Shown: piece by piece, positions 17,202 to 25,584 of the stretch
Layout: every line of letters begins with the position of its first letter
Position numbering within the stretch: the first letter of the stretch is position 1
Source of the DNA: an uncultured Prevotellaceae bacterium
GTDB taxonomy: Bacteria; Bacteroidota; Bacteroidia; Bacteroidales; Bacteroidaceae
Reading direction: 5' to 3'
Length of the DNA stretch: 64,000 nucleotides
Assembly: GCA_947304115.1 (NCBI GenBank)
Contig: CAMZAE010000007.1
Location: forward strand, 1-64,000
Translations under genes and position numbers: made by a program
The notes under the pieces: generated by a model
What the model saw: the letters and a program-made list of their open reading frames with translations, nothing else
What the model was told of the DNA's origin: nothing
The model's database searches: none

Positions 17202-18443
17202 ATGAGAACAGCTTATCTGGATAACAAATGGATGCGTGCGGCAATACCCGCATTGCTGATTCATGCCTGCATCGGCAGTGTTTATTGCTGGTCGCTCCTC
17301 AAGGGTGACATTGCCACAGCCGTCGGCTGCTCTGTCAAGGAAATAGAGTTTGCCTTCTCCCTGGCTATCTTCTTCCTCGGGATGTCGGCGGCTTTCGGAG
17401 GCCGCTTCGTGGAGAAGAACGTGACGGCAGCATCGGTTGTCTCCTGTCTGTGCTTCAGCACAGGGCTGCTGCTGACCGTCCTCTCCGTCTATTCGCAGTG
17501 GGTTCCCGGCATCATGCTCAGCTACGGCTGCCTGATGGGAATAGGCCTCGGCATCGGCTATCTTGCTCCTGTCAAGACCTTGATGCTGTGGTTCAAAGAA
17601 CACAAGGGACTGGCCACCGGCATTGCCATCAGCGGATTCGGGTTGTCGAAGGTCCTGTTCTCGCCCTACATAGAATGGTGCAGCGCCAAATACGATGTCT
17701 GCACAACCCTGGTCACGATGTCCATCATAAGCATCTTCTCTATGCTGACTGCGGCTTACCTCATCAAAAAACCGTCCGACTGGGTAGAACCCGTCGTGAA
17801 ATGGAAGCTGAAAGACTATTATCAAGTCATCAAGAACGGCACCTACATGAAGATATGGCTGGTGTTCTACATCAATATCACATGCGGCCTGGCCCTCATC
17901 GCCTTTGAAAAAAACATAGCCCTCGCAGTCGGCATAGCAGCCGTCGGCCTGCTGTCTTCACTGACAGCCTTCTTCAACACAGCCGGGCGGTTCGGCTATT
18001 CCACAATGTCCGACTACACAGAGAACAAGCAGACCATCTATAAAATTCTGCTCTTTTCTTCCGTGCTTGTCATGCTCCTTGGTTTCGTGTTCGGCAGCAG
18101 CGCAATCATCGTGGTGCTCATGCTGTGTGTAATCAATGCAGGCTACGGAGGCGGCTTTTCCACACTGCCCACCCTGCTGCAGAGCAAGTTCGGAATGGAG
18201 AAGATAAGCACCATCCACGGCCTGGCCCTCAGTGCCTGGGCTTGGGCAGGACTGAGCGGCAACCAGCTCTCGAACCTCATCATCAACCAATGGCAAATGT
18301 CCTACGAGGTGCTCTACGCCGTGCTCGCCGTACTGTATTTCGTCGCATTGCTCCTCACATTCTCCATCCCGAAGAACAAAGAAGCCATCGACTACGAAGA
18401 AGAACAGCAGTCGTTCTCCAAGATAGATCCCTCGTTCATCTAA
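17202..18443 (+). CDS. MFS transporter of the oxalate/formate antiporter (OFA) type
   Basis: 413-aa twelve-helix carrier in the inner membrane. The N terminus (ALLIHACIGSVYCWSLL) and the glycine-rich helices MGIGLGIGYLAP and NAGYGGGFSTLP are typical of the OFA/NarK-like MFS branch. The substrate cannot be deduced; a small monocarboxylate is a family-based guess. It is preceded by the PAP2 phosphatase gene and followed by the iteron region. Confidence 0.85.
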   Translation: MRTAYLDNKWMRAAIPALLIHACIGSVYCWSLLKGDIATAVGCSVKEIEFAFSLAIFFLGMSAAFGGRFVEKNVTAASVVSCLCFSTGLLLTVLSVYSQWVPGIMLSYGCLMGIGLGIGYLAPVKTLMLWFKEHKGLATGIAISGFGLSKVLFSPYIEWCSAKYDVCTTLVTMSIISIFSMLTAAYLIKKPSDWVEPVVKWKLKDYYQVIKNGTYMKIWLVFYINITCGLALIAFEKNIALAVGIAAVGLLSSLTAFFNTAGRFGYSTMSDYTENKQTIYKILLFSSVLVMLLGFVFGSSAIIVVLMLCVINAGYGGGFSTLPTLLQSKFGMEKISTIHGLALSAWAWAGLSGNQLSNLIINQWQMSYEVLYAVLAVLYFVALLLTFSIPKNKEAIDYEEEQQSFSKIDPSFI

Positions 18444-18563
18444 GCCGCCGCCAGCCTCAAAGCCTGTTGATTTCCAACATTCTCGTAGGTTGCGTGGAAA
18501 GGCTCCTCCTTTGTCATCTTGTCTATCGTCAGCCGCTCGTAGTCGTAAAACCAAAATGTTTCC

Positions 18564-18918
18564 AAAGTCCGCACCTTTGGCTCGTTTCTTCTTTATCTTC
18601 ACTTTTCAACGACTCCCCTATCCTTACCTTGTATTTAATAATGTTTGGGCTATCTGGTGCGGACTTCGGGAAGATTTAACCACAACTCACCAGCTTATTT
18701 TCCTCTTGAGCACACTTGGTGCGGACTTCGGGAACTTTTTTGGGGCGTTTCACGTGTTCTGGGTGACAAACCCTTGCTAAGGAGCTACAATCTTCCCAAA
18801 GTCCGCACCTTTTGGACAAACTTGGCTTGTTGGTGCGGACTTCTGGAACTTTTTTGCCTTCTTTCTAACAAATTTACATGAAAACGGCCGCTTCAAAACT
18901 GAAAAAAGGTGCGGAAAC
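18564..18918. repeat. Iteron cluster A
   Basis: Six copies of the iteron GGTGCGGACTTYGGGAAC or its core. They start at 18564 (inverted), 18656, 18718, 18798 (inverted), 18832 and 18908 (partial); both orientations occur. No gene is supportable in 18444-19267: the short ORFs there are reading frames through the iterons. The same motif recurs in clusters B, C and D around the parA/rep genes. Confidence 0.85.
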
Positions 18919-19033
18919 ACCTGACTTGCTTTAAGAAAAATCCTTACCTTTTGGAAAAATGTTTACATTTCTAAGTTTTCCCAAACTTATACTCCGCTCT
19001 GTTTGCAACTGACTGATTATCAAGTTCTAAATT

Positions 19034-19121
19034 CCGCACGTGGAAATGACAAACGCCCCACGTGGCGTTGACCATCTCACCATTAGGAGTTGGCCATTTC
19101 CCTGTGGGGCGTTGCGTATCT
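19034..19121. repeat. 22-bp minisatellite array 3
   Basis: Exactly four 22-bp units, more diverged than elsewhere, for example CCCTGTGGGGCGTTGCGTAT at 19100. It lies between iteron cluster A and the partition genes. Confidence 0.75.
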
Positions 19122-19267
19122 CGGCGTGGAGGACTGGATCATGCCCTATTTCGGAGACTCAATCGTCACGTAGAGAACCCTGTATTTCCTGATTTTTTCT
19201 TTACAACATTTTTGAAAAGAAAGAAAAAACCGTCTGTTCCAACCACTCCCCCACCCTATCCTGGGGT

Positions 19268-19639
19268 TCAAACCCACTGATAGACACTGTCCTCGTACTG
19301 CTCAATGATACGCATCGACTCGGCATCGAGTCCCTGTCCCTCTTTGTAGTGCTGCTTGAGGAACTGGTGCAAAGCCGCTCTGACCACGTTCTGCTTCTCC
19401 AATTTCTGGCGGAAGGCAATGTAATCCAAGGCGTTACGGTCGTCCTCTGCCGTAAAAAAGGAGAAGCCACCAACCTTCTGTATGGTGCAAATGCGGCGTA
19501 AGGGCTTTGGTGCAGGCGTCTCCTGGACAATCTGGCTGCGAACCGCCTCGTTGGTTGCCAGAGGCCTCGGAGCGACATAATTCCGCGTTGCCTCCTCGGC
19601 TACACGACTGATATTCAATGATTTCTTCTTGATTGCCAT
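19268..19639 (-). CDS. Putative centromere-binding partner of ParA
   Basis: 123-aa basic protein that I do not recognise by sequence. It follows parA by about 120 nt on the same strand, the position normally held by the ParB-type partner. The N-terminal half is polar and probably disordered (about 1-45). The C-terminal part (AEDDRNALDYIAFRQKLEKQ then VVRAALHQFLKQHY) could form a ribbon-helix-helix domain, as in small partition proteins and DUF3408-like partners. Assignment is from gene order and this pattern. Confidence 0.55.
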   Translation of the reverse strand: MAIKKKSLNISRVAEEATRNYVAPRPLATNEAVRSQIVQETPAPKPLRRICTIQKVGGFSFFTAEDDRNALDYIAFRQKLEKQNVVRAALHQFLKQHYKEGQGLDAESMRIIEQYEDSVYQWV

Positions 19640-19761
19640 GATCTTCTATATTAAAGGTTAAAGCGTTGAAAGGTTAAACTGTTTAAGCATTGAAAAGTTG
19701 AAAACTCTGGTCTGCTGTTTACTAAATACCCAAATGTTTCTATATACAAGTATTCAGATAT

Positions 19762-20649
19762 TTACATACTTCTCTCCGTAATAAAGCGCTGGTAGGCAGC
19801 GTTGGCTATCTGGCCCCATCGCGCCGGTGTCCAAGTCTTCGGACGCACCTTGCGACCAATCATAAACTCGGCAACCCTCATATAGTCGTCTGCAACAGGG
19901 CTGTTGCTGGCATACTCAAAGAGAGACATTTCGTAAGCGACTGATTCTGTGCAACGTACACTTTCACGAACACTCACGGGAAAGAGCGGAGCCTTCACTT
20001 CTTCGATGTTACTATAATACTCCTTGACTTCACGGCTGATGCTACGGTTCTTGTTCCAACGCACCAGGAGATAGCCCATTATCTTGACCGGACAGCGCAG
20101 TTGCGTGTGAACCTTGTCAATATAGTCAAGCAGACGCGGCAACCCTTGCAAACTATAAATGCCCGCCTCGGTCGGAACAATGACAAAGTCGCTGGCTACC
20201 AGGGCGTTAGTGTTCATCAGCGTCTCGCCTCCAGGGGCACAGTCGATGAAGATATAATCGTACATGTCGCGTATCCTGCAACCGCTCTCAGGATCAACAA
20301 GGTCAAGGAAATCTGCCAAACGTCGCTCGCGATTATACATCAGTTGCAGTTCCGCATTGATATTACTCATGCTGTGGCTGCCTGGCACATAATCCAGACC
20401 GTCGTAGCGCGTATAAATCGGCAGGGGAAGAGACTCGCCGGGCTGTGCATCGTGGAGCCACTCGTAGATGGTGCTATCTGCCTCAAGATGAACGGTTTTA
20501 TCGACAGTGTCAGTCAGATTGCACTGCGGATCCGTGTCTACGAGCAGCACCTTCTTTCCGAGCAACCAGAGGGCAAAGCCCAAATTGACGCAGGATGTTG
20601 TCTTGGCGCAACCACCCTTGTCATGTAAAAGAGAAATAACTTGTGACAT
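19762..20649 (-). CDS. ParA-family partition ATPase
   Basis: Start moved to MSQVISLLHDKGGCAKTTSC (20649, 295 aa); the extra 25 residues in the track lie over the promoter. The deviant Walker A is KGGCAKTT (residues 11-18), with Walker A' DTDPQCNLTD and Walker B DYIFIDCAPGGETLMNTNAL. There is no N-terminal HTH, so this is the small type Ib form, which relies on its partner for repression. It would segregate the replicon that carries it. It sits with iterons and rep, as in plasmid or chromid origins. Confidence 0.93.
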   Translation of the reverse strand: MSQVISLLHDKGGCAKTTSCVNLGFALWLLGKKVLLVDTDPQCNLTDTVDKTVHLEADSTIYEWLHDAQPGESLPLPIYTRYDGLDYVPGSHSMSNINAELQLMYNRERRLADFLDLVDPESGCRIRDMYDYIFIDCAPGGETLMNTNALVASDFVIVPTEAGIYSLQGLPRLLDYIDKVHTQLRCPVKIMGYLLVRWNKNRSISREVKEYYSNIEEVKAPLFPVSVRESVRCTESVAYEMSLFEYASNSPVADDYMRVAEFMIGRKVRPKTWTPARWGQIANAAYQRFITERSM

Positions 20650-20681
20650 ATAAATAAACCACTTTGTAATAAAATCTGATG

Positions 20682-20689
20682 CAAAGATA
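20682..20689 (-). promoter_or_regulatory. -7 element of the parA operon
   Basis: TATCTTTG on the minus strand, 33 nt before the parA start codon. AT-rich TACATAT/TACCCAAAT repeats lie just upstream and could be an operator or centromere. Confidence 0.65.
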
Positions 20690-20696
20690 ATGCATT

Positions 20697-20970
20697 TGAA
20701 AGAAAACCGCAAGAAAATACCCAAATACTTTCACATATTTACATATTTTTATATTATAAGATATACAACTATCTGTATATTTTCCAGCAATTAAGCACAT
20801 TTTTGAGCAAAACACACCTGAATACTCGTATATTTTACACTATTCAAATATACAGATATTATATAGTATATCTATATGTGCGTATTTGAACACTTGCACA
20901 CTTGAATGCTTATATATTTTAATACCCACATATACAAATATCTACATATTGGAATGTACAACTACTTTGC
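20697..20970. repeat. AT-rich degenerate repeats upstream of parA (possible centromere)
   Basis: Motifs AATACCCAAAT, ATATTTACATAT, ATACAGATATT and AATACCCACATATAC recur here. The same AATACCCAAAT...ATTTACATAC pattern is found at 19724-19760 between parA and its partner gene. Their placement on both sides of parA suggests parS-like sites. This is inference only. No gene is supportable in 20650-21713. Confidence 0.4.
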
Positions 20971-20996
20971 ATGTATGGAAGCGGCAAATAGTTCTT

Positions 20997-21102
20997 AAAG
21001 TCCGCACCAATGAATATGTGTTCGCAAAGTCCGCACCAAAAAGGAGGAAGTTTGCACAAAGTGTTCCGGTTATTAGCACCTAATGTTCCCGAAGTTCGCA
21101 CA
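20997..21102. repeat. Iteron cluster B
   Basis: Two exact inverted cores AAAGTCCGCACC (20997-21008, 21026-21037) and two degenerate ones (21048-21059, 21091-21102). Confidence 0.75.
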
Positions 21103-21277
21103 AAACATAATAGGGCAGGTTGGAAATCAACGTGTTAGCCTACACCTATAATTAATATAAGACAATCAAAATTATAAATAGATGAATTTTCTACAGGATA
21201 TCGTTTATCACTTTTTCCTTTTATATAGATTATACTGTTTAGTAAGTGGCTATTTATCAATCAAATGCCTCCGATTA

Positions 21278-21365
21278 GGTGCGGACTTTTGGAAGATTTT
21301 GTGCGATAAAAGGGAAGTTCTTGTGAGCAGAAGATGAAGATTTGGTGCGGACTTTGAGAACTTTT
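21278..21365. repeat. Iteron cluster C
   Basis: Two direct copies, GGTGCGGACTTTTGGAAG at 21278 and GGTGCGGACTTTGAGAAC at 21344, 66 bp apart. A separate direct repeat GGGTAGGGGAGT follows at 21427 and 21455. Confidence 0.75.
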
Positions 21366-21570
21366 CGCATTTTTTCCCTTCCAGGGGTTAACAAAGGCAG
21401 GCAGACACTGTATATATATAATAGAAGGGTAGGGGAGTCTAAAATGGAAGAGTGGGGTAGGGGAGTTGTGATGAACCTGGTCCTCAAAAACAGAAGAAGG
21501 CGGTTAACGCCCGTTGAACAACACGGTGAAACTGCCAGGAGCATACAGGTATTCATATAGGGGAGAATTA

Positions 21571-21685
21571 GGTGCGTAGTCTCGAAAAACAGAAGTGCAT
21601 ATTTTCTGGAAAAACGAGGTGAGAAAACACATATATAATAATGTGCGAGACATAATAACAAACAAAGTGCGAGAGTTTGGAACAT
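21571..21685. repeat. Degenerate iteron-like sites before rep (cluster D)
   Basis: GGTGCGTAGTCTCGAAA at 21571 and GTGCGAGAGTTTGGAAC at 21669 match the iteron imperfectly. They abut the rep start, where initiator autorepression sites are usual. Confidence 0.4.
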
Positions 21686-21713
21686 TTTCTTATTAAAAAA
21701 TTTGTATATAAAG

Positions 21714-23207
21714 ATGGAATGGTTTAATTTTGCAGCAGAAAACGAAGAATTAGACGAAATGGCAAAGAAAAAAGGGCCGGCCATAGTCAGCACTACCAAC
21801 GAGCTGGTGCAGACATTTTCGGGCAACCGTGATTTGGATTTTATCCTCAATCCGATAAGTTATACGCAGATACGTGGCAACTTTTCATTGGTGCAGACCA
21901 ACCTGATGATTGCTATCATTGCGCAGTTGCAGGACCGCATCCGCGAGCAGCTCAGCATGGGCGAGAGCACATTCCTCTTCAAGCCGGAGGACCTGGCTGG
22001 CAACCTGCTCAACTTCGAGATTCCTCTGAAGGAGCTGGGCATCAGCCCGAAGAAGTACGACGAACTGGAGGCGGCCTGCGATGCCCTGTTGCATGTGGAT
22101 ATGTCCTACAAGCGCTATGACGAGTATGAACGTCAGACGTATATCGTGAAGCAGAACGTCTTTCACAAGATTGAGTTTCCGAAGGCGGACATCAATGCTG
22201 CAGGCGAGAAGGTGGCCTACAAGGGTGGGGTGCGAAGGAAGGGCGTCATCAAGATCTCGATGGTCGATGAGAGCGCACGCGAGATCCTGAACCTTCGCAA
22301 GGGCTATACGCGCCACCTGAAAGGTATCACCCAGCTTTGCCGCAGCCCGCGCACGCCGCGACTCTATATCTATCTGAGTGCCTGGCGCACGCGCGGCGAG
22401 TGCACCGTGAACTACATCGACCTGAAGGAGTTCTTCGGCGTCCTCACTTTCAGCAAGGACCGCAAGCGCATCACGGAGAACAGGTACGTCAAGTACGGTG
22501 CCTTTCACCGCGACGTGCTCGACCCCGTGCTCAAGGAGATGAAGAAACTCTCCGACGAGGGCAAGGTGGAGTTCTGCTTTGAGTACGAACCTGTCTATCC
22601 TCGCGGTGTCACTCGTGGCGACCCGGACAGCATCCATTTCACCCTCATCGAGGGCAAGATGGGGCAGGCGCAGCAGCACGAGAACTACTTAGGCAAGATG
22701 CGGGCCAAGCTCATCACCCGCTATTCACTTCAGCCGATGGAATGGTCGAAATTGGAGGACCTTATCTACGACGACCTCGACCTCAAGGAGGAATTGGCTC
22801 GCATCGACAAGCTCATCGAGGAGAAGCAGCCCGACAACGTCCATGCCTACGTCACCGAGGTGCTTTATCGTTGGCTTTTGGAGCATCAGAAACCCAGGCA
22901 GCCCGAGTTCGCGGAGGCCGTGGAAGTGAAAGAAGAAGAGTCCGACCGCCCGTTTGTTCAGCCCGTCTATCTGCAGAAATGGGAACTCTGGATGGAGAAG
23001 GCCCGCGAGCGTCTTGGCGAGGAGTTCTACAACAAGTACATGACTTGTGCCAGCCTCTGGTCGGTGCGCGACAAGAACGTCTTTGTCTCCGTGCCCAACA
23101 AGTTCGTCTCCGAGCAGTGGGAAGAGCATCTCAGCGAAATCATCAGCTACTTCTACAGTGCCTTCGGTGCCGACAAGAAGCTGACATACATCTTCCAGGA
23201 AGTGTGA
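21714..23207 (+). CDS. Replication initiator, Rep_3-like, with DnaA domain I-like C terminus
   Basis: 497 aa from the ATG MEWFNFAAENEE (the track start is a TTG four codons earlier). Residues about 25-330 fit the two winged-helix domains of Rep_3/RepB plasmid initiators (for example SNELVQTFSGNRDLDFILNP-like start, KRKGVIKISMVDESAREILN, LYIYLSAWRTRGECTVNYID). These bind iterons and melt the origin. After a linker rich in Glu, the last 77 residues (about 421-497; QKWELWMEKARERLGEEFYN, then VFVSVPNKFVSEQWEEHL) closely resemble the N-terminal domain of DnaA, which contacts the replicative helicase. Iterons lie on both sides. An excess of Glu/Lys is normal here; codon use is like the host. Confidence 0.85.
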   Translation: MEWFNFAAENEELDEMAKKKGPAIVSTTNELVQTFSGNRDLDFILNPISYTQIRGNFSLVQTNLMIAIIAQLQDRIREQLSMGESTFLFKPEDLAGNLLNFEIPLKELGISPKKYDELEAACDALLHVDMSYKRYDEYERQTYIVKQNVFHKIEFPKADINAAGEKVAYKGGVRRKGVIKISMVDESAREILNLRKGYTRHLKGITQLCRSPRTPRLYIYLSAWRTRGECTVNYIDLKEFFGVLTFSKDRKRITENRYVKYGAFHRDVLDPVLKEMKKLSDEGKVEFCFEYEPVYPRGVTRGDPDSIHFTLIEGKMGQAQQHENYLGKMRAKLITRYSLQPMEWSKLEDLIYDDLDLKEELARIDKLIEEKQPDNVHAYVTEVLYRWLLEHQKPRQPEFAEAVEVKEEESDRPFVQPVYLQKWELWMEKARERLGEEFYNKYMTCASLWSVRDKNVFVSVPNKFVSEQWEEHLSEIISYFYSAFGADKKLTYIFQEV

Positions 23208-23223
23208 TTTTTCTGGAAAAAGA

Positions 23224-23254
23224 AAACGGAGGGCAATCAGTTTGTCCTCCGTTT
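23224..23254. terminator. Convergent terminator between rep and the DUF4890-like gene
   Basis: Stem AAACGGAGG/CCTCCGTTT with a 13-nt loop, placed between two converging genes. Confidence 0.8.
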
Positions 23255-23272
23255 CTTATATATATGGTATGA

Positions 23273-23851
23273 TCAGAATCCGTCGGGGCCACCGAAGCCA
23301 CCGCCGCGAGGACCGCCGAAGCCTCTGCGGGCACCCTCTTCAAAGTTGTTGCGCCTCTGATTGCCGTCGTTGTTCATACGTTGGTCCTGTCCGCGCTGGC
23401 CTTGTCCGCGCTGGGGGGTGAGCACTTTCAGGATTTGTTGCGGCGTAAGCACTTCAGAGAACTTCTCGGCAAATTTCTTCTGAGTGTCCAGCCGCTTCTG
23501 CATAGTGGCGATTTGCTGTTCCTGGCGGTTGAAGTTCTCCTTGATTTTTGCTGTTGCCTCTTCTTCGCTCAGCTCTTTCTTCTCTTCGTTGAGATTGGCT
23601 TGCTGGCGTTGTCCTTGCGGTTGGTTTGTGGCGAACATCTCTTTCTGATAGTCAGAATAGATGCTCACGAAGGTCTTCTTGGCATCATCCTTCAGGTTGA
23701 AGTCCTTGGCCAGGCGCTCTGCCGACTTCTCGATGCGCTCGGCAATAGCTTTTGTGCGTTCTTCACTTCGTTCTGCATTCGTGCGCTCCTGGGCGCAAAC
23801 GGCAGTGCTGCCTACAAGAGCCAGGACTGCTGCGATAACTGTCTTTCTCAT
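23273..23851 (-). CDS. Periplasmic DUF4890/Spy-like protein
   Basis: 192 aa with a signal peptide (MRKTVIAAVLALVGSTAVCAQ). A charged helical body (about 25-130, ERIEKSAERLAKDFNLKDDA) follows, then an LTPQQILKVLTPQ motif like the LTxxQ box of Spy/CpxP chaperones, and a Gly/Arg/Gln-rich tail (GQGQRGQDQR, GFGGPRGGGFGG). Spy-like proteins hold unfolded periplasmic clients; whether this one does is inferred. No partner is seen next to it. Confidence 0.7.
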   Translation of the reverse strand: MRKTVIAAVLALVGSTAVCAQERTNAERSEERTKAIAERIEKSAERLAKDFNLKDDAKKTFVSIYSDYQKEMFATNQPQGQRQQANLNEEKKELSEEEATAKIKENFNRQEQQIATMQKRLDTQKKFAEKFSEVLTPQQILKVLTPQRGQGQRGQDQRMNNDGNQRRNNFEEGARRGFGGPRGGGFGGPDGF

Positions 23852-23955
23852 TTCTTTTACGTTTTAGGGGTTTGTGTTATTGTTTTATCTGTTACACCCC
23901 TTTGACCTGTCGGGCCAACGGAAAGTTTAACGAGGCAGAGCGTCACTAACTTTTT

Positions 23956-24339
23956 TTAACTTTCTTTCGCCTCTGCCACCACCTCTATTTCCACCAGTGC
24001 GCCCTTGGGCAAGCTCTTGACGGCAACAGCGGAACGGGCAGGGAAAGGCTCTGCGAAGAACTCGGCATAGACGCTGTTCATGTCGGCAAAGTCTCCCATG
24101 TCGGCCATGAACACAGTCGTTTTCACCACGTCGCCCATCGTAAGGCCGGCCTCCTCCAGGATGGCTTTCACATTGCAGAGAGATTGGCGCGTCTGTTCCT
24201 TGATGCCGCCGTCGGCAAAAGCGCCTGTGGCAGGATCAATAGGAATCTGCCCGGAGGTATAGACGAGATTACCGACTCTAATGGCCTGGCTGTAAGGTCC
24301 GATGGCAGCAGGTGCCTTCTTCGTGCTAATCACTTTCAT
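23956..24339 (-). CDS. ridA: RidA family enamine/imine deaminase
   Basis: 127-aa cytoplasmic trimeric enzyme that hydrolyses reactive 2-aminoacrylate and related enamines. Seen: AIGPYSQAIRVGNLVYTSGQ, TRQSLCNVKAILEEAG and PARSAVAVKSLPKGALVEIE, the latter with the substrate-binding Arg of the family. It starts 26 nt after the upstream DUF5715-like gene ends, so the two are probably cotranscribed. Confidence 0.95.
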   Translation of the reverse strand: MKVISTKKAPAAIGPYSQAIRVGNLVYTSGQIPIDPATGAFADGGIKEQTRQSLCNVKAILEEAGLTMGDVVKTTVFMADMGDFADMNSVYAEFFAEPFPARSAVAVKSLPKGALVEIEVVAEAKES

Positions 24340-24365
24340 ATTCCCTATATTTATATTTAAGCTTT

Positions 24366-25121
24366 TTACCTGACTGTAATGTGGAAGCAGCCTTGCTTGA
24401 CTTCGTATTTGATGTAGCAGCGTCCCTGCTCACGGATGTCGCGCAGCACTTCGCTCAGCACCCATTTGAGCGTGTCGTTCTGCACCGCCCGACGCTCTGG
24501 CTCTCCTGGCGGGGAGACGGTGGAGTAGCGGTTGTAGCAGATGTCGAAAGTGGTGCCGAACCGGTGGCAGCTCTGTTCGGAAGCGTTGCCGTTACGTTGC
24601 CGCAGACGGGCCACATCCTCTTCTGTCCTCAGTACGCTCGACACAATGATGCGATGCAAGGGGATACCTTTTATATATAGGCTGTCGAGATAGCTGCGGC
24701 CGATAGTCGAAAGCAGATTGGCGGCACGCGGCACGAGGTAGGGGATGCTGTGCGTCATGCCCTTATCGATACAGTAGAGCGGGTTGGCACCCACATAGAC
24801 GAGTTCCTTCCTGCGGTGCTCCGCCTCTTTCCTGTTGCGGACGGGAGGCACGCCCCAGCGTCTGGCAGCCACAATCTGCACGTCCTGCACGTCGGGGAAG
24901 CACGCGGCATACGACGGCACGCTGCGCACGGGATGCCACTTGACGCGGCCTTCCGAAGTTCCCCCGTGCATCTCCCTTGACTCTGTTTCGGAAACCTCTG
25001 TGGCAGGCTCTTCTTCTCCATTGGGCTGTGCCATTTCGGGGAAAGCCAATCTCACCAATCCCAGCACGGCCACAACGCCTCCGCAAACGCCCAGGAAAAT
25101 CTTTTTCTTTAGTCTTCTCAT
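24366..25121 (-). CDS. DUF5715/M15-like peptidase-fold protein
   Basis: Start chosen at MRRLKKKIFLGVCGGVVAVLG (25121, 251 aa), a membrane anchor or signal. The C-terminal half contains SSVLRTEEDVARLRQRNGNA, then HRFGTTFDICYNRY and a terminal FHITV. These match the HxxGxxxD and distal His of M15/VanY-type D,D- or L,D-carboxypeptidases, and the DUF5715 proteins of Bacteroidota that share the pattern. A periplasmic peptidoglycan hydrolase role is likely but unproven. It precedes ridA in the same transcription unit. Confidence 0.7.
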   Translation of the reverse strand: MRRLKKKIFLGVCGGVVAVLGLVRLAFPEMAQPNGEEEPATEVSETESREMHGGTSEGRVKWHPVRSVPSYAACFPDVQDVQIVAARRWGVPPVRNRKEAEHRRKELVYVGANPLYCIDKGMTHSIPYLVPRAANLLSTIGRSYLDSLYIKGIPLHRIIVSSVLRTEEDVARLRQRNGNASEQSCHRFGTTFDICYNRYSTVSPPGEPERRAVQNDTLKWVLSEVLRDIREQGRCYIKYEVKQGCFHITVR

Positions 25122-25238
25122 AGGTTTTAGCAGCACAAAAGTACAACAAAAAAGCCAAAAGAGAAAAGCGTAAAGCGAAAAATAACAAGAAACATAAAAT
25201 ATCTTCATCCTCTAATCCCTAATCTCTAATCTTTTTCA

Positions 25239-25584
25239 TACTTTTGCAACAAGTATCGCCGGATACGTCATAAAACGACACATGCTTGGCATGATTTCCA
25301 TTCCCTGAGCGCAGGGCGGCGATATGACCTTATGGAAAACAATAACAGCATTAGCTGATTATTCGGTACATCTTGAAACCTGAGAAATTTCTAAGATAGT
25401 GTAACTGATGGTCACTAATGTCTGCACCGTTAGGTGTGGACATGACTTATCTGGTTACACGGGCAATTCTCAGGGCCTCAAGATGTAGATAAGACGGTTC
25501 ACGCCTTTTCTATGTCCTGAAGCCTCATTTGTTTTGCCTGTCAAATCCCGATAAGTCAGCGGTGCATTAAGCGAATACGCGCTA
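25239..25584 (+). ncRNA. Structured RNA candidate or long leader before the methyltransferase gene
   Basis: A -7 box TACTTTTG at 25239-25246 starts a 330-nt stretch with no ORF but strong pairing. TATCGCC pairs with GGCGATA and encloses CATGCttgGCATG and CCCT...AGGG. AATAACAGC pairs with GCTGATTATT. ACATCTTGA pairs with TCAAGATGT, enclosing CCTGAGAA/TTCTCAGG, GTGTAAC/GTTACAC and a tip ATGTC-t-GCACC/GGTGT-g-GACAT. I could not match it to tmRNA, RNase P RNA or SRP RNA. No terminator is seen before the ATG at 25585, so it may be a leader. Confidence 0.5.

Noticed and set aside
21275-21850. 191-aa minus-strand ORF over the rep promoter
   Set aside because: Its C-terminal repeats (KVRT) are translations of iterons, and it overlaps the rep start.
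25253-25584. tmRNA or RNase P RNA
   Set aside because: No tRNA-like ends, no tag ORF and no conserved RNase P cores were found.
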